Source of the DNA: Dokdonella fugitiva | Lineage (GTDB): Bacteria > Pseudomonadota > Gammaproteobacteria > Xanthomonadales > Rhodanobacteraceae | NCBI RefSeq assembly: GCF_014138265.1 | Contig: NZ_JACGXL010000006.1 | Location: 248,001 to 312,000, forward strand | DNA length: 64,000 nucleotides | Reading direction: 5' to 3' | Shown here: positions 17,685-26,800 of the stretch, piece by piece | How positions within the stretch are numbered: the first letter of the stretch is position 1 | How the letters are laid out: the number at the start of each line of letters is the position of its first letter | Translations under genes and position numbers: made by a program | Notes under the pieces: generated by a model | Databases searched by the model: none | Seen by the model: the letters and a program-made list of their open reading frames with translations, nothing else | Told to the model about the DNA's origin: nothing

Positions 17685-18983
17685 ATGCTGCTCGATCGCC
17701 TGCTCCGGCTCGTCCATCCGCGCTACGACCGCGACCGCATCGTCGCGTTCCTCGACTTCACCTGGCGGCGCTTCCTCGAGGACCGCTGCCTGCAGACCGC
17801 GGGCGCGCTGGCGTACACGACGGTGTTCGCGCTGGTACCGCTCACCGCCGCCGTGCTCGGCGTGCTCGCCGCGTTCCCCGGCTTCGCCGGCTGGCGCGAT
17901 CAGGTCACGCAGTGGGTGTTCGAGAACTTCGTGCCCGCGGCAGGCAGCACGGTGCAGGGCTACCTCACCCAGTTCGCCGACAACGCGAGCCGGGCGACCG
18001 CGGTCGGCGTGCTCGTGCTGCTGTTCAGCGCGGTCTCGCTGATGATGAGCATCGAGGACGCGTTCAACCGCATCTGGCGCGTGCAGGTGCCGCGCGGCGC
18101 GGGTGCACGCTTCATCGTCTACTGGACCGCGCTCACGCTCGGCCCGCTGCTACTCGTCGCCGCGCTCGCGATCAGTTCGTACGCGTTCGCATTGCCGTTC
18201 ATCGACGCCGCCGAGGCGCAGTTCTCGATCAAGGCGCGCGTGCTCGCGGTGCTGCCGTTCCTGCTCGTCTGGAGCGCGCTCGTCGCCGCCTACGCGGTGA
18301 TCCCGAACCGCGGCGTGCGCTTGCGCCATGCGCTGTTCGGCGCGTTGCTCGCGACCACGCTGTTCGAACTCGCCAAGCGCGGCTTCGCGCTGTACGCGAC
18401 GCGCTACGCGAGCTACCAGCAGGTGTACGGCGCGCTCGCGATGGTGCCGATCTTCATCTTCTGGATCTACCTGTCGTGGGCGATCGTGCTGTTCGGCGCG
18501 TCGATCACCGCTTCGCTCAACGCGTTCGACTACCGCCCCGCGTCGCAGCGACTGCCGCGCGGGCACGAGCTGACCGGCCTGCTGCGCGTGCTCGGCCATT
18601 TCGTCGCCGCGCAGCGCGAAGGGCGCGGGCTGCACAGCGCGCAGCTGTGCGCGCTCGAGCCGTTCCTCACCGACGACCTGCTGCAGCGCTACCTCGGCGA
18701 CCTGCATCGGGTCGGCGTGATCCGTCGCGGCGAGCTCGGCGAATGGATGGTCGTGCGCGACCTCGGCCAGGTGCGCCTGCTCGAGCTCGTCGAGGAAGGC
18801 GGCTACCGCTTGCCGCTCGACGCCGCCGGCATCGACGGCCTCGCCGCGCCCGCGGCCGCGCTGATCGTCCAGCTCGGCGAACGTACGCGCCGCGCGCTCG
18901 CCCTGCCATTGGCCGCGTTGTTCGCGCCGGATGTACCATCGGCGACCCCCGTCACTTCCCCGAATCCGTCGGAGCACGCATGA
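17685..18983 (+). CDS. yihY: YihY/virulence factor BrkB family membrane protein
   Basis: 432 aa. The N-terminal two thirds (about residues 15-285) form the six-helix YihY/BrkB domain with FLEDRCLQTAGALAYTTVFALVPL, VQVPRGAG and QVYGALAMVPIFIFWIYLSW. The C-terminal third is a soluble winged-helix-like extension. Once called RNase BN in error; the real role is unknown. The stop overlaps the next ATG by 4 nt. The start ATG lies about 80 bp after the REP pair. Confidence 0.92.
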   Translation: MLLDRLLRLVHPRYDRDRIVAFLDFTWRRFLEDRCLQTAGALAYTTVFALVPLTAAVLGVLAAFPGFAGWRDQVTQWVFENFVPAAGSTVQGYLTQFADNASRATAVGVLVLLFSAVSLMMSIEDAFNRIWRVQVPRGAGARFIVYWTALTLGPLLLVAALAISSYAFALPFIDAAEAQFSIKARVLAVLPFLLVWSALVAAYAVIPNRGVRLRHALFGALLATTLFELAKRGFALYATRYASYQQVYGALAMVPIFIFWIYLSWAIVLFGASITASLNAFDYRPASQRLPRGHELTGLLRVLGHFVAAQREGRGLHSAQLCALEPFLTDDLLQRYLGDLHRVGVIRRGELGEWMVVRDLGQVRLLELVEEGGYRLPLDAAGIDGLAAPAAALIVQLGERTRRALALPLAALFAPDVPSATPVTSPNPSEHA

Positions 18984-19474
18984 CATTTTCCCTTCGCGCC
19001 CTCGCTTTCGCCTTCGCGGCCGTCGTCGCGACGGCGCACGCCGACGAGCAGCACGCGACCAAGGCGAAACCCGGGCTCTCGATCAAGACGCTCGACGGCA
19101 AGACGTTCGAGCTGTCCGCGCAGTACGGCCGCTGGGTCATCGTCAACTTCTGGGCGACCTGGTGCTCGCCGTGCATCAAGGAGATGCCCGACATCTCCGC
19201 GTACGTGAGCGCGCACGCGAAGAACGTCAGCGCGATCGGCATCGCCTGGGAAGACACCGAGCGCGACGAGATCGACGCGTTCGTGAAGAAGCACCCGGTG
19301 TCGTATCCGCTCGCCCAGGGCGACGTCTACAACCCGCTGCCCGACTTCGAGGTGCCGCGCAACCTGCCGGTCACCTACGTGATCGCGCCGGATGGCAGCG
19401 TCGCGCGCAAATTCACCGGCCCGATCACCGCCAACGACCTCGACAAGGTCGTCGCCGCGAGCATGGCCAAGTAG
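18980..19474 (+). CDS. TlpA-like periplasmic thiol-disulfide protein
   Basis: 164 aa. A Sec signal peptide is cut near TAHADE (residue 21). A thioredoxin domain follows with FWATWCSPCIKEMP; the active pair is Cys62 and Cys65, and the cis-Pro lies in NLPVTYVI. A reductase role in cytochrome c or general disulfide handling is likely for TlpA/ResA-like proteins. Translation is coupled to yihY (ATGA), with GGAGC upstream. Confidence 0.9.
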   Translation: MTFSLRALAFAFAAVVATAHADEQHATKAKPGLSIKTLDGKTFELSAQYGRWVIVNFWATWCSPCIKEMPDISAYVSAHAKNVSAIGIAWEDTERDEIDAFVKKHPVSYPLAQGDVYNPLPDFEVPRNLPVTYVIAPDGSVARKFTGPITANDLDKVVAASMAK

Positions 19475-19479
19475 CTGCG

Positions 19480-19746
19480 ATGAGCGGCGCGCGCTTCCAC
19501 GTGTCCGGGCTCGTGCAGGGCGTGTTCTTCCGCGCCTCGACGCAGGCGCGCGCGCGCGAACTCGGCCTGGTCGGCTGGGCGAAGAACCTCGTCGATGGCC
19601 GCGTCGAGGTGGTCGCCGGCGGCGACGCCGCGGCGATCGACGAGCTCGAACGCTGGCTGCTGCGTGGCCCGCCGGGCGCGCGCGTCGACGCGGTCGAACG
19701 CGAGCCGTTCGACGCGCCGCCGCGCGACGGCTTCGCGCGGATCTGA
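19480..19746 (+). CDS. acyP: Acylphosphatase
   Basis: 88 aa, the normal size. It carries VSGLVQGVFFRAST with the phosphate-binding loop and catalytic Arg, and GWAKNLVDGRVEVVAGG with the catalytic Asn. It hydrolyses carboxyl-phosphate bonds such as in acetyl phosphate or 1,3-bisphosphoglycerate. It starts 5 nt after the TlpA-like stop and is followed 5 nt later by a pseudouridine synthase. Confidence 0.95.
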   Translation: MSGARFHVSGLVQGVFFRASTQARARELGLVGWAKNLVDGRVEVVAGGDAAAIDELERWLLRGPPGARVDAVEREPFDAPPRDGFARI

Positions 19747-19751
19747 CGCGC

Positions 19752-20540
19752 GTGCGCAAACCCCGGCCCGGGGCGTCGCACGCGCGGCCGGCCGCACGCA
19801 CCGCGTCCGCATCGCGCCACGGCCTCGCGCGCGTGATCTCCAAGCTCGGCATCGCCTCGCGCACGCAGGCGGCACGCTGGATCGCCGACGGCCGCGTCAG
19901 CGTCGATGGCCGCGTCGTGCGCGACGCGGAGCGACCGACCGATGCCGCACGCGAGCGCATCGCGATCGACGGCAGCGCGGTCGCGGCACGCGAGCGCATC
20001 TACGTCGTGCTCAACAAGCCGCGCGGCGTCGTCACGAGCGCCGCCGACGAACGCGGTCGCGATACCGTCTACGCGTCGTTCGGCGCCTCGGGGCTGCCCT
20101 GGCTCGCGCCGGTCGGCCGGCTCGATCGCGCGAGCGAAGGCCTGCTGCTGTTCAGCAACGACAGTGCCTGGGCCGCGGCGATCACCGCGCCCGATTCGCA
20201 CCTCGACAAGACCTACCACGTGCAGATCGATCGCCTGCCCGACGCCGCGCTGCTCGCGGCGATGCGCGCGGGCGTCGTCGACGGCGGCGAGCGCCTCGCG
20301 GTGAAGGCGGTGCGCGAGCTGCGCCGCGGCGAACGGCACGCGTGGCTCGAGATCGTGCTCGACGAAGGTCGCAACCGGCAGATCCGCCGCATGCTCGCCG
20401 CGCTCGAGGTCGACGTGTTGCGCCTCGTGCGCGTCGCGATCGGCACGCTCGTGCTCGGCACGCTCGGCAAGGGCGGCTGGCGCCGGCTCGAGCCCGCGGA
20501 AGTCGCCGCGCTCGCACCGCCGTCGGCCGCCAGGCCCTAA
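19752..20540 (+). CDS. RsuA/RluB/E/F-family pseudouridine synthase
   Basis: 262 aa. A GTG start at 19752 is the first in-frame start after the acylphosphatase stop. An S4 RNA-binding domain (about residues 27-75, LARVISKLGIASRTQAARWI) precedes the catalytic domain with GRLDRASEGLLLFSND, whose Asp is the nucleophile, and EGRNRQIRRMLAALE. It modifies uridine in rRNA; S4 plus length suggest RsuA/RluB/RluF-like rather than RluE, but the target position is not readable. Confidence 0.92.
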   Translation: MRKPRPGASHARPAARTASASRHGLARVISKLGIASRTQAARWIADGRVSVDGRVVRDAERPTDAARERIAIDGSAVAARERIYVVLNKPRGVVTSAADERGRDTVYASFGASGLPWLAPVGRLDRASEGLLLFSNDSAWAAAITAPDSHLDKTYHVQIDRLPDAALLAAMRAGVVDGGERLAVKAVRELRRGERHAWLEIVLDEGRNRQIRRMLAALEVDVLRLVRVAIGTLVLGTLGKGGWRRLEPAEVAALAPPSAARP

Positions 20541-20549
20541 AATGCGCGG

Positions 20550-22886
20550 ATGAACTATCGCTTCGGGCGTTGGCGGATCGCGCCGCAGGCCCGCGAACTC
20601 TGGCATGACGAGCAACTGCAGCCGGTCGCGCGGCGCGTGTTCGAGTGCCTCGCGTACCTCATCGAGCACCGCGAGCGCGCGGTCGGTCGCGACGAACTCG
20701 TCGCCGCGCTGTGGGGACGCGTCGACGTCGCCGACGTGCTCGTGAGCCAGCTCATCGCGCGTGCGCGACGCGCGATCGGCGACGATGCGCAGGCACAGCG
20801 CGCGATCCGCACCGTGCCCGGCTTCGGCTATCGATGGGTCATGCCGATCGACGATGCCGCCGTGGCGGGCGGCGATGGTGCGCCCGCGGCCGTTCCGGCG
20901 GAGCCGGCCGCTTTCATGCTCGCGGACGACGTTTCCGTGGCGACCGGGTCGACCGTCGCGGCATCGTTGCGCCCACGGCATCGCGCCGTCGCCGTGCTCG
21001 CATTCACCGTGCTCGCCGTCGTCGTCGGTGCCGGCTGGTGGTTTTCCGTGCGTCGCGAGGCATCGCCCGTACCGCCGCCCCCCACGGGTGCTGCGGTCGT
21101 GCTCGTGCTGCCGTTCGACGTCGCGGCCACGCGCGAGCAAGGCTGGTTGCGCCTCGGCGCGATGGACCTCGTCGCCGAGCGCTTGCGCGCGGCGCAGTTG
21201 CCGGTGCCGCCGAGCGAGAGCGTCGTCGCCGCGCTGCACGCGCATGAGGACGACGACGAGGCGCGTCGCGAGCAGAACGCCGTCGCCGCGTTCAAGCCGA
21301 GGCTGGTCGTGCACGGCCGCGTGCAGCCGTCGAGCGAGGGCTGGCGCGTCGAACTCGACGCGCTCGACGATCGCGGCACGAGCCATCGCGTCAGCGCGAC
21401 GCGCGCGCAACCGACCGAGGCCGCGCGCCAGGCGAGCGGCCTGCTGCTCGCCGCACTCGGTCATCGCGGCAGCGCGGACGAGGAGGGGAGGGGCGACCCG
21501 CTCGACGACCGCCTGCAGCGCGTGCAGGCGGCGATCCTCAGCAACGAATACGACCTCGCGCGCGAACTGCTCGAGCAGTCGTCGCCGGCCGAGCAGAACG
21601 ATCCGCGCCTGCGCTTTCGCTCGGCCCAGGTCGAGTTCCACCTCGGGCGCATCGAGCAGGCCGACACGATCCTGCGCGAACTGCTCGCCGATCCCGCGAC
21701 GCTGCCGTTCGAGCTGCGCACGAACGTGCTCGTCTCGCGCGGCATGCTCGCGATGCGGCGCGGCGACTGCGCCGCGGCCGAACCGTGGTACGACGCCGCG
21801 GTGCGACTCGCCGAACCCGACGGCAAGCCGCTCGCGCAAGGCAATGCGCTGGCCGGCCGCGGCCTCGCGCGCGCGTGCCTGCGCCGCTTCGACGACGCGT
21901 CGAACGACCTCGGCCTCGCGCGCGCGCGCATGGCGGCGGCGGGCGATGCGCTCGGCCTCGCGCGCGTCGACAACTACCTCGGCCTGCTCGATGCGGACCG
22001 GCGGCGCCTCGCCGACGCGCTGGTCGACTTCCGCGCCGCGGCGACGACGTTCGAGCGCTTCGGCGCCGTCGACGCGCAGCGCGCGGTGCTCAACGGCCAG
22101 CTCGAGGTGCAGGCGGACCTGCTGCAACACGCCGATGCGCTCGCCAGCAGCGAGCGCCTGTGGGCGCTGCGCGCGCAGGTCGGCGATCCGGGCCAGCGCC
22201 TCGCGCTCGCCGCCAATCGCGCGCGCGCGCTCATCGACGTCGGCCGCCTGCAGGCCGCGGCGCAGGTGCTCGCCGCGACCGCCGACGACCTCGCCGCCGC
22301 GACGCAGGCCGGCTACGGCCACTACGTGCACGCGCAGGGCGCGCGTCTGGCCGAGCTCTCGGGCGACCGCGCACGCGCGGTCGCCGAAGCGCGACTCGCG
22401 CTCGCGGCCTGGCCGAAGCAGCCGGACGAACCCTTGCGCGAGCGTACCGCCTGGCTGCTCGTGCGCGCGGGTGCGAACGACCTCGCCGACGGCACGGTCG
22501 ACGATGCGTCGCCGTACGCGGCACTCGTACTCGCGACGCAGGCGCGCGCGCGCAACGATGCCGCCACGGCAGCGCGGCAATACGAGCGCGCCCTCGCGGC
22601 CGCCGAGCAGGGCGGCGTGCCGGCGACGGTCGCCGATGCCGCGATCGCCTACGCGGGCTGGCTGCTCGAACGCGGCGACACGCGGCGCGCGGCCGAGATC
22701 GGCGGCCGCGTCGCGCGCTGGGCCGACCGTGACTTCGCCTGCGCCGAACTGCAGGTCGCGCTGTACCAGGCCCTCGGTCGCGAAGACCTGCGCGTGGCTG
22801 CACTGCGCCAGGCGGACGCGCTTGCCGGCGAGCGGCAGGTGCGCGCGAGCCTGCGCGACGCGGCCTTGCCGCCGGCGCGGTCGTGA
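20550..22886 (+). CDS. CadC-like membrane-bound winged-helix regulator with TPR domain
   Basis: 778 aa. Residues 1-97 are an OmpR-type winged helix (RFGRWRIAPQARELW and TVPGFGYRW). A Pro/Ala-rich linker leads to one membrane helix (about 145-166). The remaining 600 residues, rich in Ala/Leu/Arg, form TPR-like helical repeats expected in the periplasm. This is the one-component CadC layout in which an external signal controls transcription directly. No target is known; the next gene encodes a secreted protein with a C-terminal tail and has an unusual promoter region. Confidence 0.85.
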   Translation: MNYRFGRWRIAPQARELWHDEQLQPVARRVFECLAYLIEHRERAVGRDELVAALWGRVDVADVLVSQLIARARRAIGDDAQAQRAIRTVPGFGYRWVMPIDDAAVAGGDGAPAAVPAEPAAFMLADDVSVATGSTVAASLRPRHRAVAVLAFTVLAVVVGAGWWFSVRREASPVPPPPTGAAVVLVLPFDVAATREQGWLRLGAMDLVAERLRAAQLPVPPSESVVAALHAHEDDDEARREQNAVAAFKPRLVVHGRVQPSSEGWRVELDALDDRGTSHRVSATRAQPTEAARQASGLLLAALGHRGSADEEGRGDPLDDRLQRVQAAILSNEYDLARELLEQSSPAEQNDPRLRFRSAQVEFHLGRIEQADTILRELLADPATLPFELRTNVLVSRGMLAMRRGDCAAAEPWYDAAVRLAEPDGKPLAQGNALAGRGLARACLRRFDDASNDLGLARARMAAAGDALGLARVDNYLGLLDADRRRLADALVDFRAAATTFERFGAVDAQRAVLNGQLEVQADLLQHADALASSERLWALRAQVGDPGQRLALAANRARALIDVGRLQAAAQVLAATADDLAAATQAGYGHYVHAQGARLAELSGDRARAVAEARLALAAWPKQPDEPLRERTAWLLVRAGANDLADGTVDDASPYAALVLATQARARNDAATAARQYERALAAAEQGGVPATVADAAIAYAGWLLERGDTRRAAEIGGRVARWADRDFACAELQVALYQALGREDLRVAALRQADALAGERQVRASLRDAALPPARS

Positions 22887-22936
22887 TCCGCGCAACCCCG
22901 CCAAGAGGTTGACGGTATTGGTTTTCTACGGCGGCA

Positions 22937-22962
22937 CTAGCGCCCTGCTAGGGGTTTGCTAG
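22937..22962. promoter_or_regulatory. Three CTAG tetramers phased at 11 bp
   Basis: CTAG occurs at 22937, 22948 and 22959, exactly one helical turn apart, in the 187-bp gap between the CadC-like gene and the secreted-protein gene. The outer copies read CTAGCG. A TTGACG (22909-22914) lies just upstream as a possible -35. CTAG is scarce elsewhere in the window, so a protein-binding site is plausible. Confidence 0.45.
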
Positions 22963-23073
22963 CGACTGCGAATGGCGCGTGACGATCGCTCGTGCAGGCT
23001 CGTGGCTTCCGTCATGCGTCCGTCATCGCGGTGTCGCTGCGCTGACGCCCGCCACCCCTGCCGAGGTGTTCCG

Positions 23074-25401
23074 ATGCCTGCCCGTTCCGCCAACTGGTTG
23101 TTGCTGTTCGCCGCGTCCGGTGCCGCCGCCCTCGGCGGCGCACGCTCCGCTGCCGCCGAAGCCGTCGCGCTGCACCGCACGGGCGTGCAGGCGCCGCGCG
23201 CGTGTTCGGCCGACGGCCTGTGCATCGACGTCGGCGTCGCGCTCGCCGATCCGGGTCAGCCCGACGCCTGCAGCACGCAGACGAGCATCGTCGCCGACGT
23301 CGGCGACCAGCTCGCCTGGTGCTACACGCTGACCAACGGCTCCGACCACACGCTGTCCTGGCACACGCTGTCCGATTCGCTGCACGGCGACCTGTTCGCC
23401 CAGCTGCACCAGGACATCGCGCCGGGCGAGAGCTGGCGCTACATCAAGCTCGAGGTCGCCGGTGCGGTCGTCGACGGCGACGTCGCGGCGAGCTGGACCG
23501 CGAGCGGCACGCGTCCCGACTACGCGTTCGACGACGGCGTCGCGTTCGACTACATCGACGCCACCGACGGCACGCTGCTCGATCTCGCGGGCGGTTTCTC
23601 GCACGCGCGTTCGGCACGGGTGCAGGCACCGTTCCCGGTCGGCCTGTTCGGCACGCGCAGCGACGTGCTCTGCGTCGGCGCGAACGGTGCGATCCAGCCG
23701 GGCAGCGCGCCGTGCGCGATCCCGATGACCTACGCGTTCCCGTCGACCTACGTCACGTCGGCAATCGCGCCCGCGTGGAGCGGCTATGCCGACGGTGTCG
23801 GCAGCGTCTACACGAAGGTGCTCGGCAGCACGCCGGGCCAGCGCCGCTTCGTCGTCGAATGGACGGATCTCGCGCTCGACTGGCCGTCGATGCCGGGCTT
23901 CACGTTCGAAGTCGTCATCGACGAAGCGAGCGGCGGTTACCTGTTCCAGTACCTGTCGACCGGTTCGGGGCAAGGGGATTTCGGCGACGCCGGCGGGCAG
24001 GCGATCGCCGGCCTGCAGGCGGACGGCACGACCGCGCAGACCTATTCGAGCTTCGCGCCCGCACTGACGCCGGGCAAGGCCGTGCAGTGGACGCTGCAGG
24101 CGCCCGCCGATGCGCTCTCGACGACGACGAGCGTGCACGCCGACGTCGGCGCGCCGCACCTCGTGCTGCCGGTCGCTCAGCTCGACGCGTTCGCGGCGAG
24201 CGGCATCGTCGTCAGCCAGCCGATCGTGGTCGGCAACGACGGCAACCGCACGCTGCAATGGAGCGCGGGTGAATACCCGGCGTCGTCGGTCGCCGCGCGT
24301 CCGCTGCGCGCGACCCCGCGCACGGCCTTCGATGCATCGGCGTTGCAGCGCCATCCGGCGAAGAGCGCGGGTTCCAGTGCGCGCTCGCCTGCCGGCGTGC
24401 TCGGCACGCCGGGGCTGCCCGCCTACGCCGTGCAGCTCGACACGAGCACCGGTGCGCAGGACTACATCGGCCTCGACCTGTTCGCGCCGGATGCCGCGAA
24501 CGCGCACGTGATCCTGCCGGACATCGATCTCGCGGGTATGAACATCGCCGGCGGCGACTTCGTCGACAACGACTTCAGTCGCGAGTGGATGGTCGACTAC
24601 TACTACAACGAGCTCTACACGCTCGACACGACCGACGGCACGAAGACGCTGGTCGGCTGGCCGGTTCCACAGATGGCGCAGCCGAACGAGCAGTGGTGGG
24701 GCGTCGCGTGGGATCCCGCGAGCGGCGCGCTGTACGCGGTGACGAACGCGACCAACGGCTGGTCGGGCCTGTACACGATCGATCGACAGAGCGCCGTCGC
24801 GACCTTCGTCGGCCGCATCGATGTCGGCACGTCGACGACGATCGCCGACATCGCGATAGACCAGTCCGGCGCGATGGTCGGCCTCGACACGCTCAACGAC
24901 ACGCTCGTCGCGATCGACAAGGCGACGGGCCAGGCCAGCGTCGTCGGCCCGCTCGGCGTCGACGCGAAGTTCGCGCAAGGGATCAAGTTCGATCGCGCGA
25001 CCGGCGTGCTGTACTGGACTTCGTACGACGCGACGGGCGCGGCCGCGGTGGCGACGATCGATCCGATCACCGGCACGCCGACGCCGGTCGCGCCTTCCGG
25101 CGACCATCGCCAGCTGTTCGCGCTGGCGATCGCCAAGGCCGGCGGCGACTGCACGCAGCCGCTCGACGCGCCGTGGCTCACGCTGTCGACGGCGGCCGGG
25201 ACGCTCGCGCAGGGCGCGCCGTTCGGCGTCTACGACGTCACGTTCGACGCGACCGCGCTCGCGCCGGGCGACTACGCCGCGTCGATCTGCGTATTCAGCA
25301 ACGACCCGACGCGCCGCACGCGACCGGCGATCGTGCCGGTGCATTTCAACGTCGCACCTGCGGCCGGCGACGCGCTGTTCGGCGACGGCTTCGACGGTTG
25401 A
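23074..25401 (+). CDS. Secreted protein with C-terminal GFD tail, beta-propeller-like
   Basis: 775 aa. Signal peptide residues 1-28 (cut after AAAEA). The N-terminal part is a conserved-repeat-like beta region (ACSTQTSIVADVGDQLAWCYTLTN), followed by a compact beta domain with paired Cys. Residues about 480-680 show repeated aspartate-rich turns (YTLDTTDGTKT, YTIDRQSAVAT, VAIDKATGQA, ATIDPITGTPT) typical of propeller blades. A final immunoglobulin-like domain precedes the tail GDALFGDGFDG. The function is unknown; it is surface-exposed or secreted. GAGGTG precedes the ATG at 23074; a longer frame from 22972 is not supported. Confidence 0.8.
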   Translation: MPARSANWLLLFAASGAAALGGARSAAAEAVALHRTGVQAPRACSADGLCIDVGVALADPGQPDACSTQTSIVADVGDQLAWCYTLTNGSDHTLSWHTLSDSLHGDLFAQLHQDIAPGESWRYIKLEVAGAVVDGDVAASWTASGTRPDYAFDDGVAFDYIDATDGTLLDLAGGFSHARSARVQAPFPVGLFGTRSDVLCVGANGAIQPGSAPCAIPMTYAFPSTYVTSAIAPAWSGYADGVGSVYTKVLGSTPGQRRFVVEWTDLALDWPSMPGFTFEVVIDEASGGYLFQYLSTGSGQGDFGDAGGQAIAGLQADGTTAQTYSSFAPALTPGKAVQWTLQAPADALSTTTSVHADVGAPHLVLPVAQLDAFAASGIVVSQPIVVGNDGNRTLQWSAGEYPASSVAARPLRATPRTAFDASALQRHPAKSAGSSARSPAGVLGTPGLPAYAVQLDTSTGAQDYIGLDLFAPDAANAHVILPDIDLAGMNIAGGDFVDNDFSREWMVDYYYNELYTLDTTDGTKTLVGWPVPQMAQPNEQWWGVAWDPASGALYAVTNATNGWSGLYTIDRQSAVATFVGRIDVGTSTTIADIAIDQSGAMVGLDTLNDTLVAIDKATGQASVVGPLGVDAKFAQGIKFDRATGVLYWTSYDATGAAAVATIDPITGTPTPVAPSGDHRQLFALAIAKAGGDCTQPLDAPWLTLSTAAGTLAQGAPFGVYDVTFDATALAPGDYAASICVFSNDPTRRTRPAIVPVHFNVAPAAGDALFGDGFDG

Positions 25402-25493
25402 ACGATTTTCCGCTGCGCGGCGCCGCCCCTCTCGGCGTCGCGTAGGTGCCAGGTCTGGCTGCGCCGACTCCCTCCGCCAGCCGCCGAAGCACT

Positions 25494-25514
25494 GCGCCCG
25501 CCTCGCGCGGGCGC
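25494..25514. terminator. Hairpin between convergent genes
   Basis: Perfect 8-bp stem GCGCCCGC/GCGGGCGC with a 5-nt loop. It is 7 nt beyond the stop of the dipeptidase gene and about 90 nt beyond the secreted-protein stop. No T-run, so efficiency is uncertain. Confidence 0.5.
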
Positions 25515-25520
25515 GCGCCT

Positions 25521-26651
25521 TCAGATGATCACGTCGCGGAACAGGCGTGCGAAGTTCGCGCCGAGCACCTTCTCGATGCGCGCATCGGAATGACCGCGCT
25601 GCGACAGCAGCACCGCGATGCGCTCCAAGCGCGTGGGCGTGTTGAGGTCGGGCGCGAACGTGTACGAATCGGCGCGCTCGCCGGGGGCCGCGATGCCGCG
25701 CCGCGCGCGCTCCGCGATCTCGTCGGCGAACTGCTTCCTGTACGCCGCGGTGATCTCGACGCCCGAGGTCGTGCCGTCGGTGCCGATGCCGACGTGGTCC
25801 TCGCCGCAGACGTCGAGCGCGTGCTCGAGGTGGCGGATCACGTCGTCGGCCTGCACCTGGCCTTGCCGGCGCAGGTACGGCATCACGTAGATGCCGAGAA
25901 CGCCGCCGCGTTCGGCGAGCAGGCGCAGTTCCTCGTCGCGCTTGTTGCGCGGCGCTTCGGTGACCGCGGCGCAGCCCGAGTGGGTGATCGCGACCGGGTG
26001 CTTCGAGGCGAGGATGCCTTCGCGCGTCGTGCGCTGCCCGCAGTGGCTGAGGTCGACCAGCGCGTTGCGCTCGTTCATGCGCGCGACGAGTTCGAGGCCG
26101 AACTTGCTGAGCCCCGCGTTGCCGGGTTCGAGGCAGCCGTCGCCGACGAGGTTGCGGCGGTTGTAGGTGAGCTGGACGATGCGCACGCCGAGGTCGTGGA
26201 ACACGTCGAAGCGTTCGAGGTTCTCGCCGTACATCGTCGTGTCCTGGAAGCCGAACACGATGCCGAGGCGGCCGCTGCGCTTGGCGTCGTCGAGCTGCGC
26301 GCCGCGCACGACCTTGAGCAGCACGTCGGGGTGCGCTGCGAGCTGCGCGTCCCAGAACGCGATGTTGCGCAGGGTCTTCTCGAAATCGTCGTCGTAGCTG
26401 CCGACCGAGCCGACCGTGAAGTTGATCGCGGTGACGCCACCCGCGCGGATGTCGGCGAGCTCGCGCGCATCGAGCGCGTCGTCGCCGTCGCCGGAACGGC
26501 CGGGCGACGCGCACGCGTCGACGACGATGGCGTCGCGGTAGCGCGGCCAGTTCGTCGCCGCGGGCGCGGCGAACGCGCGCGGTGACGCGGCCCAGGCGGC
26601 ACCCGCGGCGCAGGTCGCGAGGAAGGTGCGGCGGGCATGGTGGATGGACAT
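25521..26651 (-). CDS. Tat-exported M19 membrane dipeptidase homologue
   Basis: 376 aa. The twin-arginine signal RRTFLA at residues 7-12 is followed by a hydrophobic Ala-rich segment. The family M19 (renal dipeptidase) barrel shows ALVDLSHCG and VAITHSGC (metal His), and GIGTDGTTSG (metal/catalytic Asp). The first metal motif HxD, expected about residue 45-50, is replaced by DACASPG, so the metal site is altered and peptidase activity is uncertain. It is divergent from a serine hydrolase gene. A role in peptide or cell-wall turnover is possible only by family. Confidence 0.85.
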   Translation of the reverse strand: MSIHHARRTFLATCAAGAAWAASPRAFAAPAATNWPRYRDAIVVDACASPGRSGDGDDALDARELADIRAGGVTAINFTVGSVGSYDDDFEKTLRNIAFWDAQLAAHPDVLLKVVRGAQLDDAKRSGRLGIVFGFQDTTMYGENLERFDVFHDLGVRIVQLTYNRRNLVGDGCLEPGNAGLSKFGLELVARMNERNALVDLSHCGQRTTREGILASKHPVAITHSGCAAVTEAPRNKRDEELRLLAERGGVLGIYVMPYLRRQGQVQADDVIRHLEHALDVCGEDHVGIGTDGTTSGVEITAAYRKQFADEIAERARRGIAAPGERADSYTFAPDLNTPTRLERIAVLLSQRGHSDARIEKVLGANFARLFRDVII

Positions 26652-26710
26652 GGATTCGGGCACCTTGCGAGGAGGGAGTTCGTGGCCGCGCGCGCCGCGC
26701 CGCGCCGCAG

Positions 26711-26750
26711 CGGCACCTTCAGAATTCTTCATTCGCACTTCAGGCACTTC
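26711..26750. promoter_or_regulatory. Repeated GCACTTCAG motif in a divergent intergenic region
   Basis: GCACTTCAG occurs in tandem at 26733-26741 and 26742-26750, with GCACCTTCAG at 26711-26720. All lie between the divergent dipeptidase and serine hydrolase genes and could be an operator. Confidence 0.35.
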
Positions 26751-26800
26751 AGCGGCCGGCATGCGGGACTGTGCTGGCCATCCCGGCCCTGGAGAAGTAT

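Noticed and set aside
17685-18983. Ribonuclease BN annotation
   Set aside because: Historical misassignment; the sequence is an integral membrane YihY/BrkB protein.
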